In this document: one piece after another, positions 17,601 through 25,161 of the stretch
Layout: the number at the start of each line of letters is the position of its first letter
Numbering within the stretch: position 1 is the stretch's first letter
Source of the DNA: Bacteroidota bacterium
Lineage (GTDB): Bacteria; Bacteroidota; Rhodothermia; Rhodothermales; Rubricoccaceae
Direction: 5' to 3'
Assembly (NCBI GenBank): GCA_022561755.1
Contig: JADFQN010000012.1
Location: 1-37,038, forward strand
Length of the DNA stretch: 37,038 nucleotides
Notes under the pieces: model-generated
Told to the model about the DNA's origin: nothing
What the model saw: the letters and a program-made list of their open reading frames with translations, nothing else
Database searches by the model: none
Position numbers and translations under genes: made by a program

Positions 17601-19412
17601 GCCCACGCGGTAGATGTTGCGCATCGTAAGCGCCCAGGATGCATTGCTCGGTATGGGCAGGCGTCCCCGAAGGAGCTTCAGAATAATCTTGTCGCCATTC
17701 GATGAGCCCCCCTGGGACCCCTCCCCGAAATCGCCTATGGTAATCGGCGTGCCGTCTGCCGCCAGGTATTGGTAGGAAACGGCCAGCATGTCATCTTCCT
17801 GGAGCCGACTGGTGAGCGACAGATAGCCGGAATAGAGATCGACGGTGTAGTCTACATTCTCTTGCAGTATTCTGAACGGCGCCGTTTCATAGTCCGAGCT
17901 TTGCAGGCCGAACGCGTCCTCAATAATTACCTGACTCGACGAATCGCGAAGAACGTTCAGGTCGTCATCCGAATACTGGTCCAGTAGTTCGTTGGGCAGC
18001 GGCGCGTTGATGTCAAGACCCGCCAGGTACGCATCGCCGCCGGCGAGCACCCCGTTTGGAGGCGCACCGGGTATGTTGTTGCCCGGCCCGGGTTCACCCA
18101 AATCGAGAAGCGCCGTAGCGTAAACCCTCTCGTTCTCCGAGCCCGTCGTGTTGACGACGGTTCGGTCGTGAATCCATACCTCGACACCGGTAAGGGTGGC
18201 AAAGCCAGGGCTGAGCGTCCGGTTGACCGGATCCTTGTGCCCCTCGTTCCACCAGTTCCGGAAGTGATAAGCCAGAAAGAAGTGGGCGTTGTCTTCGTAC
18301 TTGTAGGGCGCCAAACTGAACTCGGTGGTCTGGCTGCCGCCCTCAATGTTGAGCGCATCGCTTTCGGCGTCCTGCTGGCTCGCCACGAGTGTGATGCCAA
18401 GCCCGCCGAACTGGAGTTCGGTGCGGAGCCCGAATAGCCGCTGGCCCCCGCGGATAAGCTCGCTGGGAGTCTGGAGGAAGACGTTGCCGGCCTCGATTCG
18501 TTGGATGATGTCGTCATCGTAGCCCTCGTACACCAGCGACACCTGGTTCTCGAAGTCGAAGGTGTTCTGTGTGTCGTAGTTGACGTTGATGCGCAGCTTG
18601 TCGCCTATCGTTCCCGTGATGCCCAGCGAGAGCTCCTGGCCAAAGTCCGGGTTGACGGAGCCCGCGTTGCCGGTCGCGGCTTCCTGGAGCTCGTTGCGCT
18701 GGTAGTCGAAGCCGAGGTCGATGTCGGCTTGTCCGTTGACGCGCAGGTCCACCTCATTCTTGCCGAAAATGCTGGAGAATGCGCTCTGGTTGCCTCCCGG
18801 GATGTCGATGGTGATGCCAAACCCGCCCCGGCCACGCCGCCTGACGCGACGCGACGCGAGGTCGCGAAAGCCAAGCTGCAGCGCATCCCGGAGGCGAGCC
18901 TCGCGGTAGGTTTCGAGGTCTACGTCGGCGGGGACGCGCACATCCTGCTGCGCTACGTCCTCGGTGATGATATACCGGAACTCCGACGAGTCGAGCACGG
19001 CCTCACGGTGCCAATACGGGCCCAGGTCTATCGTGAACGGCCTTGTGCGCCGGGCGGTTAGCGGCGGGGTATAGCCTTCCCGTCGGGGCGTGGGGAAGTA
19101 GAGGTGCGCAAGGCTGTCGGCGTCGGTCGTGTCGGCCGGAAGCACATCGGTGCTATCCTCGGTGCTATCCTGCGCTGCATCGAGCAGGTCGCCGATCGCT
19201 TCGTCCACGGCCACCGAATCGGTATCCGCGACGGCCGTGTGGAAAACCGAGAGCGGCCAATCGTACCCGTTCGCCGCAATCGACCGCGCCTGCAGCGCCA
19301 TCAGCAACACCCCCGCGGCAACACTAGCGCCGAGAAGGGGCAGCAGGCGGCTGGAAGTACGTGCCTTGGGAGTTACGCGCACAGCGACGGAGTCGGCTAC
19401 GAACACACACAC
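11649..19412 (-). CDS. sprA: T9SS outer-membrane translocon SprA (Sov)
   Basis: The 2587-residue protein is the outer-membrane channel of the type IX secretion system, a very large beta-barrel through which folded clients cross after PorV and plug exchange. An N-terminal hydrophobic segment (LLPLLGASVAAGVLLMALQ) serves as signal. The first SprA N-terminal repeat includes FGITIDIPGGNQSAFSSIFG, RLRINVNYDT-type strands and IEAGNVFLQTPSELIRGGQ (about 200-300). The C-terminus ends in strands with GGFSFRVSFSN. The start is GTG 19412; an in-frame GTG ten codons later (VRVTPKARTSS) is equally plausible. A charged Arg/Asp/Glu-rich insert lies at about 2090-2130. Length is typical or slightly long. lipB follows. 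Clients in the window: the protein at 4642. Confidence 0.96.
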   Translation of the reverse strand: MCVFVADSVAVRVTPKARTSSRLLPLLGASVAAGVLLMALQARSIAANGYDWPLSVFHTAVADTDSVAVDEAIGDLLDAAQDSTEDSTDVLPADTTDADSLAHLYFPTPRREGYTPPLTARRTRPFTIDLGPYWHREAVLDSSEFRYIITEDVAQQDVRVPADVDLETYREARLRDALQLGFRDLASRRVRRRGRGGFGITIDIPGGNQSAFSSIFGKNEVDLRVNGQADIDLGFDYQRNELQEAATGNAGSVNPDFGQELSLGITGTIGDKLRINVNYDTQNTFDFENQVSLVYEGYDDDIIQRIEAGNVFLQTPSELIRGGQRLFGLRTELQFGGLGITLVASQQDAESDALNIEGGSQTTEFSLAPYKYEDNAHFFLAYHFRNWWNEGHKDPVNRTLSPGFATLTGVEVWIHDRTVVNTTGSENERVYATALLDLGEPGPGNNIPGAPPNGVLAGGDAYLAGLDINAPLPNELLDQYSDDDLNVLRDSSSQVIIEDAFGLQSSDYETAPFRILQENVDYTVDLYSGYLSLTSRLQEDDMLAVSYQYLAADGTPITIGDFGEGSQGGSSNGDKIILKLLRGRLPIPSNASWALTMRNIYRVGGRSLRADAFDVDVSYKPSGSTPQRTLPGVTIGLQQTLLQTLGLDRLNRDGAAQPDDVFDFREGQTIDAGSGRIIFPVREPFGAYLRSVLNGEIEGLDISFLGTNTEDAIDDFVFDTLYTTTSSSADRISNINNYAIAGSYRSSVQSVYELGFAIVEGSVSVTSGSIELTEGVDYTVNDASGTVEITNPAFLTPGQNLRIDYERNQFASIGSKTLLGLRANYTLGDDVQLGATWMRLSERPLIDKYRIGEEPLNNTIWGVDGRFEAEPRWLTRAIDALPFLQTRAPSRFELKAEFAQLNPGHPQTFAFNQERDALNALSRDFYEDELTGLSFIDDFEGVENVFSLLQPGAWRLAAAPSGSGPEGAMSWTAGTPVTEPLLPSNWRGLFSWYSVLASTYRGDLCSEVDCTTRATRQLGIREIFPDRDPRRGEPETLTTLDLYIDPAQRGPYNYNGEFETTYNANPQTAWGGMVQRLPEGFTDFGGRNNIEFVEFIFSPLGGRNGTEEIAPGAVLHIDLGQVSEDVIPNHQFNNEDGLREVPIEPSNSDVWGRLPDGQTSTTVDYDDTTGQTEDLGLDGLRSSLVNPGGTDYETDERTFFSEFLAGLSQGSMEFARANEDPSADDFHHFDDSAYFNSGNRFEGGRATLQERFSRFFPGLELNAFESQQKISDAGTTGNSRQPDSEDLNGNQSLDAAERHFRYTIPLDSAGILASPFFQNVIDTESGQRWYVIRIPVRSEEREAIGGIEDFSSIEFMRIWSTGHDRPATLRFATLEIVGSRWLKSDNVGIDDRTPGTIPPRIPPRLFIETINNEENPNQYATPVGALVSRTPDISGNLIRQREQALVFRVENLPEETSRAIYKPFSTNSHDLTKYSNLRMFTHAEGFEERDSVRVFIRLGDNQTEDYYEYEQPLYPYVIPDGQLVNPDSLWQTNVPVGTETVDRNSINVVLSELNQLKVERDNDPSIPRDERYSNNRTPEGAPPGTRITIRGNPSIQSINTIAIGVRNAEGGTTAPLENVEVWFNELRVTGYDEESGWSAYARATLQLADVASINARFSRQTDGFGELGSSLGGRSFSDKQDYSVLATFNAHKFLPERFGWSMPISLSIQQSQSTPRYSPRRGDIRVEELIAQAEEDPDLTQEERQDRVDQIIGESETSTFSRSIRIPLSKSGSRSPWLRYTIDGVSLVYTNSASRSRSPFSQFGDSDRWSASFTYRLSVPRARSVRPFWFVENVPVLGILGKLRLNYLPQSFTFSADADRSVTDNRERPIDEVINNPVNQGVPERFLYPTRRDHRFGHGRTFDLAYNPFTFLVLSYRSDVSQSLDGAGAEAGFNLFVRDSLGTTREYDISNEEAFAPGGIARRDFGIPDSLNVNDLRNQGYIIQEITALNVLPLGEVLGGVFNGERQILTNSYSQNVTGTFQPQFDRVQFLRWFRPQPIAYGSQFAWNYSQEVDDTIVANVNASSTIRGGLRLQPREFWRLFSFYRNIEQAEQQGDRGRGDDRGRGRDRPTDEGEPTDAEQADDEGQEDAEERRRPRLPSFASIGRKLFLAVTGVEDFTITYNGTRSTAASGLRGNNFSLYDALLGEGPSLGYRLSLERRIPLRDRILSEGLQFHDILGNVHHINARTSIRLTPELRVDLTWDANWDQSEDITLEIENGRLVERPAVERGGGKSTVVAFGGSYERLLEIHRQRYEADAAEGGAAQDTLFSDVLTRSSLAADFQSAFASGMGSFGPRGFFVLPLPNWEINYSGLSRWPLFRALANQVTLRHGYSATYDLSYNSNAAAGTSLSSENIQVPLAGGGTRNQTLISEIPFREPSTAIVNERFQPLLGVNVAWKGGLQSDFSWNQSNSRSLSAASASVSENTTDELSLRLTYSKTGLRIPLFGRRRLNNNVRFSLTLTRSNNINFIHFLKNDLEDILRGSELTPLQDTGSTRLTLEPRLSYAISNQVNMDVFVRYESIDSRGSQIPSTSLINGGFSFRVSFSN

Positions 19413-19760
19413 CCTGAACCGGCGTCCGCCGGTTGCGGCGCAGCCGACGTGCCGGAAGCAGGGCGGACGATCAAATTGGGCGTAACGAAGCGGCTATACG
19501 ATCCGGTGGGATAGCAGGCTGAAACACGTACCGACGGACACCAAACGCACAAAGTGCGCCGGCGATGCCGGGGGCTGAAACTACGCCTGTACAAAGGGGG
19601 CCGCAAGGTTAGAAACGCCCCGCCTTTGGGTAGAAATATGGGGATGACGGGCATGTAGGGAGCGCTCCGGTACCACGATGTGGGCAATTCCTGTATGGCC
19701 AAGGCGCCTCGGATTCCGTAGTCTTGCCGGCATCGCTATAGCCTTCGAGTCAATCCCCCT
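19413..19760. other. Divergent promoter region, sprA and NTF2-like lipoprotein
   Basis: This 348-bp gap must carry promoters for the sprA transcript (minus) and the gene at 19761 (plus). On the minus strand TAACCTTG near 19609 partly matches the Bacteroidetes -7 element TAnnTTTG, but no convincing -33 TTG is spaced correctly, so no promoter is called. ACCGGCGTCCGCCGGT at 19418-19433 forms a short palindrome just upstream of the sprA start codon. No RNA gene was recognised. Confidence 0.35.
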
Positions 19761-20306
19761 ATGCATCATTCCCGAACATCCCACAGCGCCCTCTACGCGG
19801 CGCCCGTACTGATTGCGATTTTTGTCGCAGCGTGTAGCTCAGGCCCGCGAACCACAGCCGAAATGAGGCCGCCGCAACTCGGCGTAACCCACGGAATGCT
19901 GCCGGAAATTGCAGAACCCATCCCCGGCGCCGATGAGATAGCAGCCGAGATCCGCGCCGTGCTCGACGCACAGGTTGCCGATTGGAACGCCGGAAACATC
20001 CGCGGCTTCATGAACGGCTACTCGCGGTCGGATTCGCTTCGCTTCATCTCGAACGGCACCATGCGCACGGGCTGGCAGAACAGTCTCTACGCCTACGTGC
20101 GCAACTATCCCGACCAGGCTTCGATGGGCACGCTCTCGTTCGAGGATCTGCACGTCCAGGTGCTTTCGCCGGATGCAGCGCTGGTCTTCGGCAGGTACCG
20201 CCTCGTTCGGGAGGACGACGAGCCGCTGGGCCTCTTCTCGCTCATCTTTGTAATGGAGGACGACGGCTGGCGTATCATCCACGACCACACGTCGTCGTCG
20301 CCCTGA
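19761..20306 (+). CDS. Lipoprotein with NTF2/SnoaL-like (DUF4440-type) domain
   Basis: The 181-residue protein has a lipoprotein signal (ALYAAPVLIAIFVAACSS, lipobox VAAC). The C-terminal 120 residues match the NTF2-like fold: IRAVLDAQVADWNAGNIRGFMNGYSRSDSLRFIS, YPDQASMGTLSFEDLHVQVL, DAALVFGRYRLVR and GLFSLIFVMEDDGWRIIHDHTS. Members bind small ligands or act as accessory domains; no catalytic residue can be named. The stop TGA (20304-20306) overlaps the left end of repeat A3. It is divergent from sprA. Confidence 0.8.
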   Translation: MHHSRTSHSALYAAPVLIAIFVAACSSGPRTTAEMRPPQLGVTHGMLPEIAEPIPGADEIAAEIRAVLDAQVADWNAGNIRGFMNGYSRSDSLRFISNGTMRTGWQNSLYAYVRNYPDQASMGTLSFEDLHVQVLSPDAALVFGRYRLVREDDEPLGLFSLIFVMEDDGWRIIHDHTSSSP

Positions 20307-20479
20307 AGTCTGTCGGACTTGGGGGTTCGTGACGAGGCAGGCGGGCAATCGAGAGCAGTTTTTGATCTTTTGAGGCGTCCCGCAGGCTTGCGGGATGGGG
20401 CTACGTGGCGAAAAAGATCGAAAACAATGGGCCGATTTACCGCTGCCGCAGTAAAATCACCCTAACTCCGACAGACTTC
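20305..20479 (-). repeat. Family A MITE-like element, copy A3
   Basis: About 175 bp in reverse orientation relative to A1, with ends GAAGTCTGTCGGACTT and its complement, and TA on the right border. Its interior aligns with A1 except that a TCCCGCA-GGCT-TGCGGGA hairpin (20378-20395) replaces ACATAGTGGC-like sequence between GAGGC and GCTACGT. It fills the gap between the NTF2-like gene and the SDR gene. Confidence 0.75.
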
Positions 20480-20492
20480 TAAGCTTTCCCTC

Positions 20493-21167
20493 ATGCTCGC
20501 ATCCGGACTAGAGAACACCGTGGTAGTCCTCACTGGAGCAGCAGGGAGGCTTGGTAGCGTAACCACTCGCAAACTGCTGGAGGTCGGGGCCACGGTCGCC
20601 GCGATTGATGTCCGTGAGATTGAAGGGCTGCCGGACGGGGCCACCTCGTTTGTCGCTGATCTGACGGACGAGGCCTCCGTAGCGCAGACGTTTGCGCAGA
20701 TCGAGGAGGAGTTGGGGCCGCTCGGAGGGCTCATCCACACGGTGGGGATGTGGGGCGGCGCGCCGTTCTCCGAAACGGAGATGGCCGCCTGGGACACGAT
20801 GTTGAAGATCAACCTGACGACTACGTTTCTGTGTTTCAGGGAGGCTGTGCGGCGGATGAACGGCCGGGAAGGTCGGCTGGTGGCCATTGCCTCCGGGCAG
20901 GGCGCGGATGGAGGTGTGGCCGAGCAAGGGCCTTATTCCGCCGCGAAAGCAGGCGTGGTCCGGCTGGTGGAATCGGTAGCCGCCGAGTACGACGGGCGCA
21001 TCACAGCTTCTGCCGTGGCGCCGTCCATGATTTTGTTCGGAGGCGAAGAGCTCGGCACACGCGGCGTCTCCGTGGAAGCCATCGCTGATCTGTGCGTGTA
21101 CCTGTGTGGGGAGGGCGGGGTGATTCACAACGGTGAAGTGCTGCGTGCGTACGGGACGATGCCGTAA
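20493..21167 (+). CDS. Short-chain dehydrogenase/reductase (SDR)
   Basis: The 224-residue protein has the classical SDR features: the cofactor loop TGAAGRLG at 14-21, Asp at the end of the second strand (AAIDVRE), which favours NAD(H), catalytic Ser in VAIASGQGA, and the YSAAK pair of Tyr and Lys. It is short for the family and its substrate loop (SMILFGGEELG) is compact, so the substrate cannot be inferred. It follows repeat A3 and is convergent with the ABC permease. Confidence 0.88.
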   Translation: MLASGLENTVVVLTGAAGRLGSVTTRKLLEVGATVAAIDVREIEGLPDGATSFVADLTDEASVAQTFAQIEEELGPLGGLIHTVGMWGGAPFSETEMAAWDTMLKINLTTTFLCFREAVRRMNGREGRLVAIASGQGADGGVAEQGPYSAAKAGVVRLVESVAAEYDGRITASAVAPSMILFGGEELGTRGVSVEAIADLCVYLCGEGGVIHNGEVLRAYGTMP

Positions 21168-21188
21168 GGGCGAGATATATTTCGCCCT
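21167..21188. terminator. Hairpin between convergent genes
   Basis: AGGGCGA and TCGCCCT form a 7-bp stem around an AT-rich loop directly after the SDR stop and before the stop of the convergent permease. It could act on both strands. No long T-run follows, so intrinsic termination is uncertain. Confidence 0.35.
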
Positions 21189-21213
21189 GTGCCGGTGATG
21201 CGTCAATGCACCG

Positions 21214-22869
21214 TCACGCCCACGCCGCCCGTGTCCCCAGCCGCCGCGTGAGTGCCACCGCACCGATCACCAGCACCATCAACAGGACACCATACGCCGC
21301 CGCCGCGCCGAAGTCGTAGAGGCGAAGCTGGGCGAAGAGCTCTACCGAGATGGGGCGGTTGCCGTAGACGTACAGCATGATGGAGGAGACGAACTCGCCG
21401 AGCGCCGTTACGAATGTGAGCAGCGCGCCGGCAATCACACCCGGCAGGATGACAGGCAGCACGACGCGCCGGAACGTCGTCCAGGCGCCTGCGCCGAGGT
21501 CGGACGATGCTTCGCTGAGGCGGTCGTCGTAGCTCTCGAGGGCGGCCTGCGCCGCGCGGACCACCAGCGGGATGTGCCGCACGAAGTAGGCCAGCGGCAC
21601 CAGCCACACGGTGCCCACGAGGACGGCCCCACCGGAGAGTACGGAGGCCTCGTCGAACGTCACAATAAGGTTCAGCGCGATGACCGTGCCGGGGATCGCA
21701 AAGGGGAGGAGCGCCAGCACGCGCAGCAATCCGCGCCCCGGAATGCGGCTCTTGGTGATGACAAGAGCTGCTGCCAGGCCGAACACCAGATTGGCGGCGG
21801 TCGAGAGCGCGGCCATCCACAGCGAGTTGCGGACGGGCTCGAAGACATCCGACTGTGAAAAGAGCGCTCCGTAGTTGGCCGTCGTGTACTGGTCGGGGAG
21901 GATCTGCGTGGTCCAGCTTCCTTCCTGCACAAACGACAGCAGTACCACCGTGGCAATGGGCAGGAATACGAACAGCAGGAACAGCATGGCCAGACCTCCC
22001 GCCGCCGCCCGCGCCCATCCGCTGGCGATAGGGGTCGCCGCTCGTCCGGCGCCCTTTGATGTGGTTCCGATGCGCGTCCGGCCGGGCCGAAGTTCGAGCA
22101 GAAGCAGGAAAATGAAGCAGATGGACGTCAGGACCACCGCGACGGTGGCCGACCGATCCAGAAAGCCGTTCGTCTTGAACTGGTAGATCTGCGTGGTCAT
22201 GAACGGCTCGTCGCCGGCGAAGAGGAGCGGCGCCGTGAAGCTTGCCATCGACAGCATGAAAACCAGCAGCGCGGCGCCCACCAGCGCCGGGCGGAGGAGC
22301 GGAAGCAGCACGCGGCGGAAGGTGGCCCAGCCGGACGCGCCGAGGTCGGCCGAGGCGTCCAGCAGGCTGCGGTCGAGGTCGGCCAGCGCGGCGCTCACGA
22401 ATAGGTAGAAGAAGACGTAGAAGGCGTAGACGTGGACGATGAGCACAGCCGCGCGGCCCTCAAACGCGAAAGGGACGGCCTCCAGCCCAAACAGTGCCTG
22501 CAGCCCGCGAGGGAGCATCCCACTCTCGCCGTAAAGGAACAAGAAAGCCATCACGCCGACCAGCGGCGGCAACGCCAGCGGCAGCGCGGCGCTGACTTGT
22601 AACGTCCGTCTTAGCGGAAAATCGAACCGGAAAAACGCCCACGCGAGACCGGTGCCGAGAATGCCGCCCAAGGCCACGGTTCCCAGCGAGATGCCCACGG
22701 AGTTCACCAGAGCGCGGACGCCCGCCGACCTCCATCCGCCGAATAAGCGGCCGAGGTTGGCCTCGTTGAAGCCCAGCGAGATTGTGTCCACGCTCGGCCA
22801 GAGCACGTACGCGGCGAGGATGACCGCAACGGGGATTGCGAGGAGGAGACCGGCGCGTCGAGAGAGCAA
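21214..22869 (-). CDS. Iron(III)/thiamine-type ABC transporter permease, two fused domains
   Basis: The 551-residue membrane protein contains two BPD_transp_1 permease domains with about twelve helices. Each half carries an EAA loop that contacts the ATPase: DASADLGASGWATFRRVLLP in the first and EASSDLGAGAWTTFRRVVLP in the second. The double-domain form is typical of FbpB/ThiP-type importers for ferric iron, thiamine, or related solutes. The ATP-binding subunit and solute-binding protein are not adjacent inside the window, so the substrate stays open. Palindrome D1 separates it from the LOG gene upstream. Confidence 0.9.
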   Translation of the reverse strand: MLSRRAGLLLAIPVAVILAAYVLWPSVDTISLGFNEANLGRLFGGWRSAGVRALVNSVGISLGTVALGGILGTGLAWAFFRFDFPLRRTLQVSAALPLALPPLVGVMAFLFLYGESGMLPRGLQALFGLEAVPFAFEGRAAVLIVHVYAFYVFFYLFVSAALADLDRSLLDASADLGASGWATFRRVLLPLLRPALVGAALLVFMLSMASFTAPLLFAGDEPFMTTQIYQFKTNGFLDRSATVAVVLTSICFIFLLLLELRPGRTRIGTTSKGAGRAATPIASGWARAAAGGLAMLFLLFVFLPIATVVLLSFVQEGSWTTQILPDQYTTANYGALFSQSDVFEPVRNSLWMAALSTAANLVFGLAAALVITKSRIPGRGLLRVLALLPFAIPGTVIALNLIVTFDEASVLSGGAVLVGTVWLVPLAYFVRHIPLVVRAAQAALESYDDRLSEASSDLGAGAWTTFRRVVLPVILPGVIAGALLTFVTALGEFVSSIMLYVYGNRPISVELFAQLRLYDFGAAAAYGVLLMVLVIGAVALTRRLGTRAAWA

Positions 22870-22898
22870 TTTGGGTGTGAGGGGGTGAGAGGGGGGCT

Positions 22899-22973
22899 AT
22901 TGCGTAATGCGTATCGCGTATCTCAGGTCAGGCAAGCTCTCGCTCAATACGCAATACGTACTACGCATTACGT
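22899..22973. repeat. Family D palindromic repeat, copy D1
   Basis: The sequence ATTGCGTAATGCGTATCGCG is followed after about 30 bp by an imperfect complement (ATACGCAATACG, CTACGCATTACG). It fills the gap between the LOG gene stop and the permease start. A related palindrome, D2, overlaps the dnaX stop. Confidence 0.6.
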
Positions 22974-22977
22974 CACA

Positions 22978-23568
22978 TCAAATCTCAGTTTTCTTCAGCC
23001 ACCTTGTCCGTGCCGGCGGCCGGTAGTTACGCATGGCCTCCAGAAGAGCCTCTGGCTCAGTTGCAACGGTGATGAGCGCGCGTTGTCCGGGGTTCAAGAA
23101 TTCGTGCGCCGTGGCTGTATCGAGGAACGCTATCAACTCGTCGTAGAAGCCGTCGACGTTCAAGATGCCGCAGGGCTTTTGGTGGATGCCCAATTGGCCC
23201 CACGTGAAGGCCTCCGCAATTTCCTCCAGCGTGCCCAGGCCGCCCGGCAGGGCGATGAAGCCATCCGACATGTCCGCCATCAGAGCCTTCCGCTCGTGCA
23301 TCGAGTCGACGACGTGGAGCTCCGTCACGTGCTCGTGGGCGACTTCTTTCTTCGCCAGTCCGCGTGGGATGACGCCGATGGCTTGGCCACCGCCGTCGAG
23401 CACGGTGTCGGCGATGATGCGCATCAACCCGATTCGCCCGCCGCCGAACACGAGTCCGATGCCTTCCCGCACCAGCACCTCGCCGAGTACACGCGCCGCC
23501 TCCACGTACGCGGCCTGGTTGCCGGTTTTCGATCCGCAGAAAACGCAAAGACGCTGGAAGTGAGGCAT
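22978..23568 (-). CDS. TIGR00730/LOG family nucleoside-monophosphate phosphoribohydrolase
   Basis: The 196-residue Rossmann-fold protein belongs to the LOG family, which cleaves nucleoside 5'-monophosphates to base and ribose 5-phosphate (cytokinin activation in plants and some bacteria). The signature PGGLGTLEEIAEAFTWGQLG is present, with the partner motif SMHERKALM and the opening CVFCGSKTGNQ. Bacterial members often act on AMP or have an uncertain physiological substrate. It is flanked by D1 downstream and the C1/B3 repeat block upstream. Confidence 0.9.
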   Translation of the reverse strand: MPHFQRLCVFCGSKTGNQAAYVEAARVLGEVLVREGIGLVFGGGRIGLMRIIADTVLDGGGQAIGVIPRGLAKKEVAHEHVTELHVVDSMHERKALMADMSDGFIALPGGLGTLEEIAEAFTWGQLGIHQKPCGILNVDGFYDELIAFLDTATAHEFLNPGQRALITVATEPEALLEAMRNYRPPARTRWLKKTEI

Positions 23569-23626
23569 GAAAAAACAACAATGTCATCTCGAGCGAGCAC
23601 TTCGCCGCCCCGTCATGTTGCCTCCG

Positions 23627-23910
23627 CACCCCCTTATCTCCGGTATAGCGACCAGAGATTTGTCCCCCTTGGTAACGGGGACATCCCGCCGCATGGCGGG
23701 AAGGGGGTGGCTTGGCTAGGAGGCTGTTGAATTACGTGCTCTGTCGCCGAGACGAGCGCATCTCGGTTGAGATCAAGGCGCGGAGATCGTGGTCGAATCG
23801 GTGATTCGGCGAGCATCTCGCAACGAAGAGATCGGCCGAGAGGCGCCGTCGCAGGCAGGATGACGTATTTCAACAGCCTCCTAGGAGCTTCGATACGGTC
23901 CGCAGGATGA
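23627..23910 (+). repeat. Family C repeat, copy C1, split by element B3
   Basis: The left part runs from CACCCCCTTATCTCCGG to GGCTTGGCTA at 23718. After B3 the sequence resumes as TAGGAGCTTCGATACGG. Joined across one TA, it aligns with uninterrupted C2 (CTTGGCTAGGTGTTTCGATG). It also holds a TCCCGCC-GCAT-GGCGGGA hairpin at 23684-23702. Coordinates include B3. Confidence 0.65.
23719..23881 (+). repeat. Family B MITE-like element, copy B3, inserted in C1
   Basis: A 163-bp element with ends GGAGGCTGTTGAATTACG and a complement matching at 17 of 18 positions. TA dinucleotides at 23717-23718 and 23882-23883 are best read as a target-site duplication because the C2 copy shows the empty site with a single TA. 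Confidence 0.8.
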
Positions 23911-23942
23911 CAGATTGGACAACGCATGGAATCTCGGACAAA

Positions 23943-24590
23943 CTACATCCTCGCCCGCCCCTCGAGGGCGCGGGAGAGGGTGGCCTCGTCGGCGTATTCG
24001 AGGTCGCCGCCGACGGGAAGACCCCGCGCAATGCGCGTTACCCGCACGCCGAGCGGCCCGAGCAACTGCCCGATGTAGTACGCCGTGGTGTCGCCCTCCA
24101 CGTTCGGATTCATGGCGAGGATGACCTCCGTTACGGGCTCCTCCTGCTCTTCCGGGGCCCCGTCGCCACCGGCCGGGCTTACCCTGTTGTTTGCAACGCG
24201 TGCCACCAACTCACGGATTTTGAGGTCGTCCGGCCCGATGCCGTCCAGCGGCGAAATTACCCCGCCGAGGACGTGGTATTGGCCGTGATACTCGCCCGTG
24301 CGCTCCAGCGCCAGCACGTCGTTGGGCTCTTCTACCACGCAAATAACCGTGCGGTCGCGTTTCGCGGAGAGGCAGATTGGGCAGGGGTCGTCGTCCGTCA
24401 CGTTGTAGCATACCGAGCACGCCGTTACGCGGTCCTTGACGGCCACCAGAGCGTGCGCCAACTCCACGACTTCCTCGCGCGGCATTTTGAGGATGTACGC
24501 CGCCAGCCGCTGCGCCGTCTTGCGACCCACCGTCGGCAGCTTCGAGAACTGCTCAACGAGGGTCTCGACTGTTTCGGAGGTGAGATGCAT
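23943..24590 (-). CDS. recR: Recombination protein RecR
   Basis: The 215-residue protein works with RecO and RecF to load RecA at gaps. It has the helix-hairpin-helix opening ([19 protein letters not shown]), a four-cysteine zinc site (Cys58, Cys61, Cys70, Cys73 in CSVC...CPIC), and a TOPRIM domain ([51 protein letters not shown]). An acidic insert, [11 protein letters not shown], within the TOPRIM domain makes it slightly longer than the usual ~200 residues. It follows ybaB and dnaX, the common dnaX-ybaB-recR order, although repeat C2 separates it from ybaB. Confidence 0.97.
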   Translation of the reverse strand: MHLTSETVETLVEQFSKLPTVGRKTAQRLAAYILKMPREEVVELAHALVAVKDRVTACSVCYNVTDDDPCPICLSAKRDRTVICVVEEPNDVLALERTGEYHGQYHVLGGVISPLDGIGPDDLKIRELVARVANNRVSPAGGDGAPEEQEEPVTEVILAMNPNVEGDTTAYYIGQLLGPLGVRVTRIARGLPVGGDLEYADEATLSRALEGRARM

Positions 24591-24636
24591 GTCGGAGCGT
24601 GAGAACGATCTAGCGCAAAAAAGCTACTAGCTTGCA

Positions 24637-24760
24637 CACCCCCTATCTCCGGTCTGCCGACCAGAGATTTGTCCCGCTTAGTAAGGGGGACAGTTTTCGA
24701 GCGTGCGAGAAAACAGGGGGCGACTTGGCTAGGTGTTTCGATGCGGCCTTCAGGACGGAA
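24637..24760 (+). repeat. Family C repeat, copy C2 (empty-site reference)
   Basis: It begins CACACCCCCTATCTCCGG and carries ACCAGAGATTTGTCCC, AAGGGGGACAG and CTTGGCTAGGTGTTTCGATG, aligned with C1 along its length. Where C1 has a TCCCGCC hairpin, C2 has GTTTTCG...CGAGAAAAC, a different hairpin at the same place. It lies between recR and ybaB. Confidence 0.65.
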
Positions 24761-24779
24761 AACAAGGTAGTTGGAAAGA

Positions 24780-25160
24780 CTAGATCAACGAACCCGAATC
24801 GCCGCCCATGAGCCCGCCGAGGTCCATGCCCGGCGGCAGGAACGACGTGGCGGCCTCCCGCATCTTCTGCGTTCGGAGGTTCTCCGCTTCGTCCAGTGCC
24901 TTGTTGACGCCCGCGATGAGGAGGTCTTCGAGCAACTCGATGTCTTCCGGCTTCATCCCGGCAGCGTCCAGATGGAGCCCTGCGGCGTCCAGCTTTACGC
25001 CTAAGATGCGCCCGCGCCCGTCGGCCGTGACGCTTACCATGCCGCCGCCAACTTCAGCGGAGACCCGTTCTTCGGCGAGCTCTTCCTGCGTGTCAGCCAT
25101 CTTCTGCTGCATGTCGGCCATGCGCCCGAAGAGATCCGCCATGTTGGGGGTGTTGTCCAT
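24780..25160 (-). CDS. YbaB/EbfC family nucleoid-associated protein
   Basis: The 126-residue protein has the YbaB fold: an N-terminal helix (MADLFGRMADMQQKMADTQEELAEERVS), a central beta region (GGGMVSVTADGRGRILGVKLD) and a C-terminal helix (EDIELLEDLLIAGVNKALDEAENL). Family members bind DNA as dimers and are often co-transcribed with dnaX and recR, as here. The N-terminus could start at Met1 or Met7. D2 lies between it and dnaX. Confidence 0.93.
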   Translation of the reverse strand: MDNTPNMADLFGRMADMQQKMADTQEELAEERVSAEVGGGMVSVTADGRGRILGVKLDAAGLHLDAAGMKPEDIELLEDLLIAGVNKALDEAENLRTQKMREAATSFLPPGMDLGGLMGGDSGSLI

Positions 25161-25161
25161 A

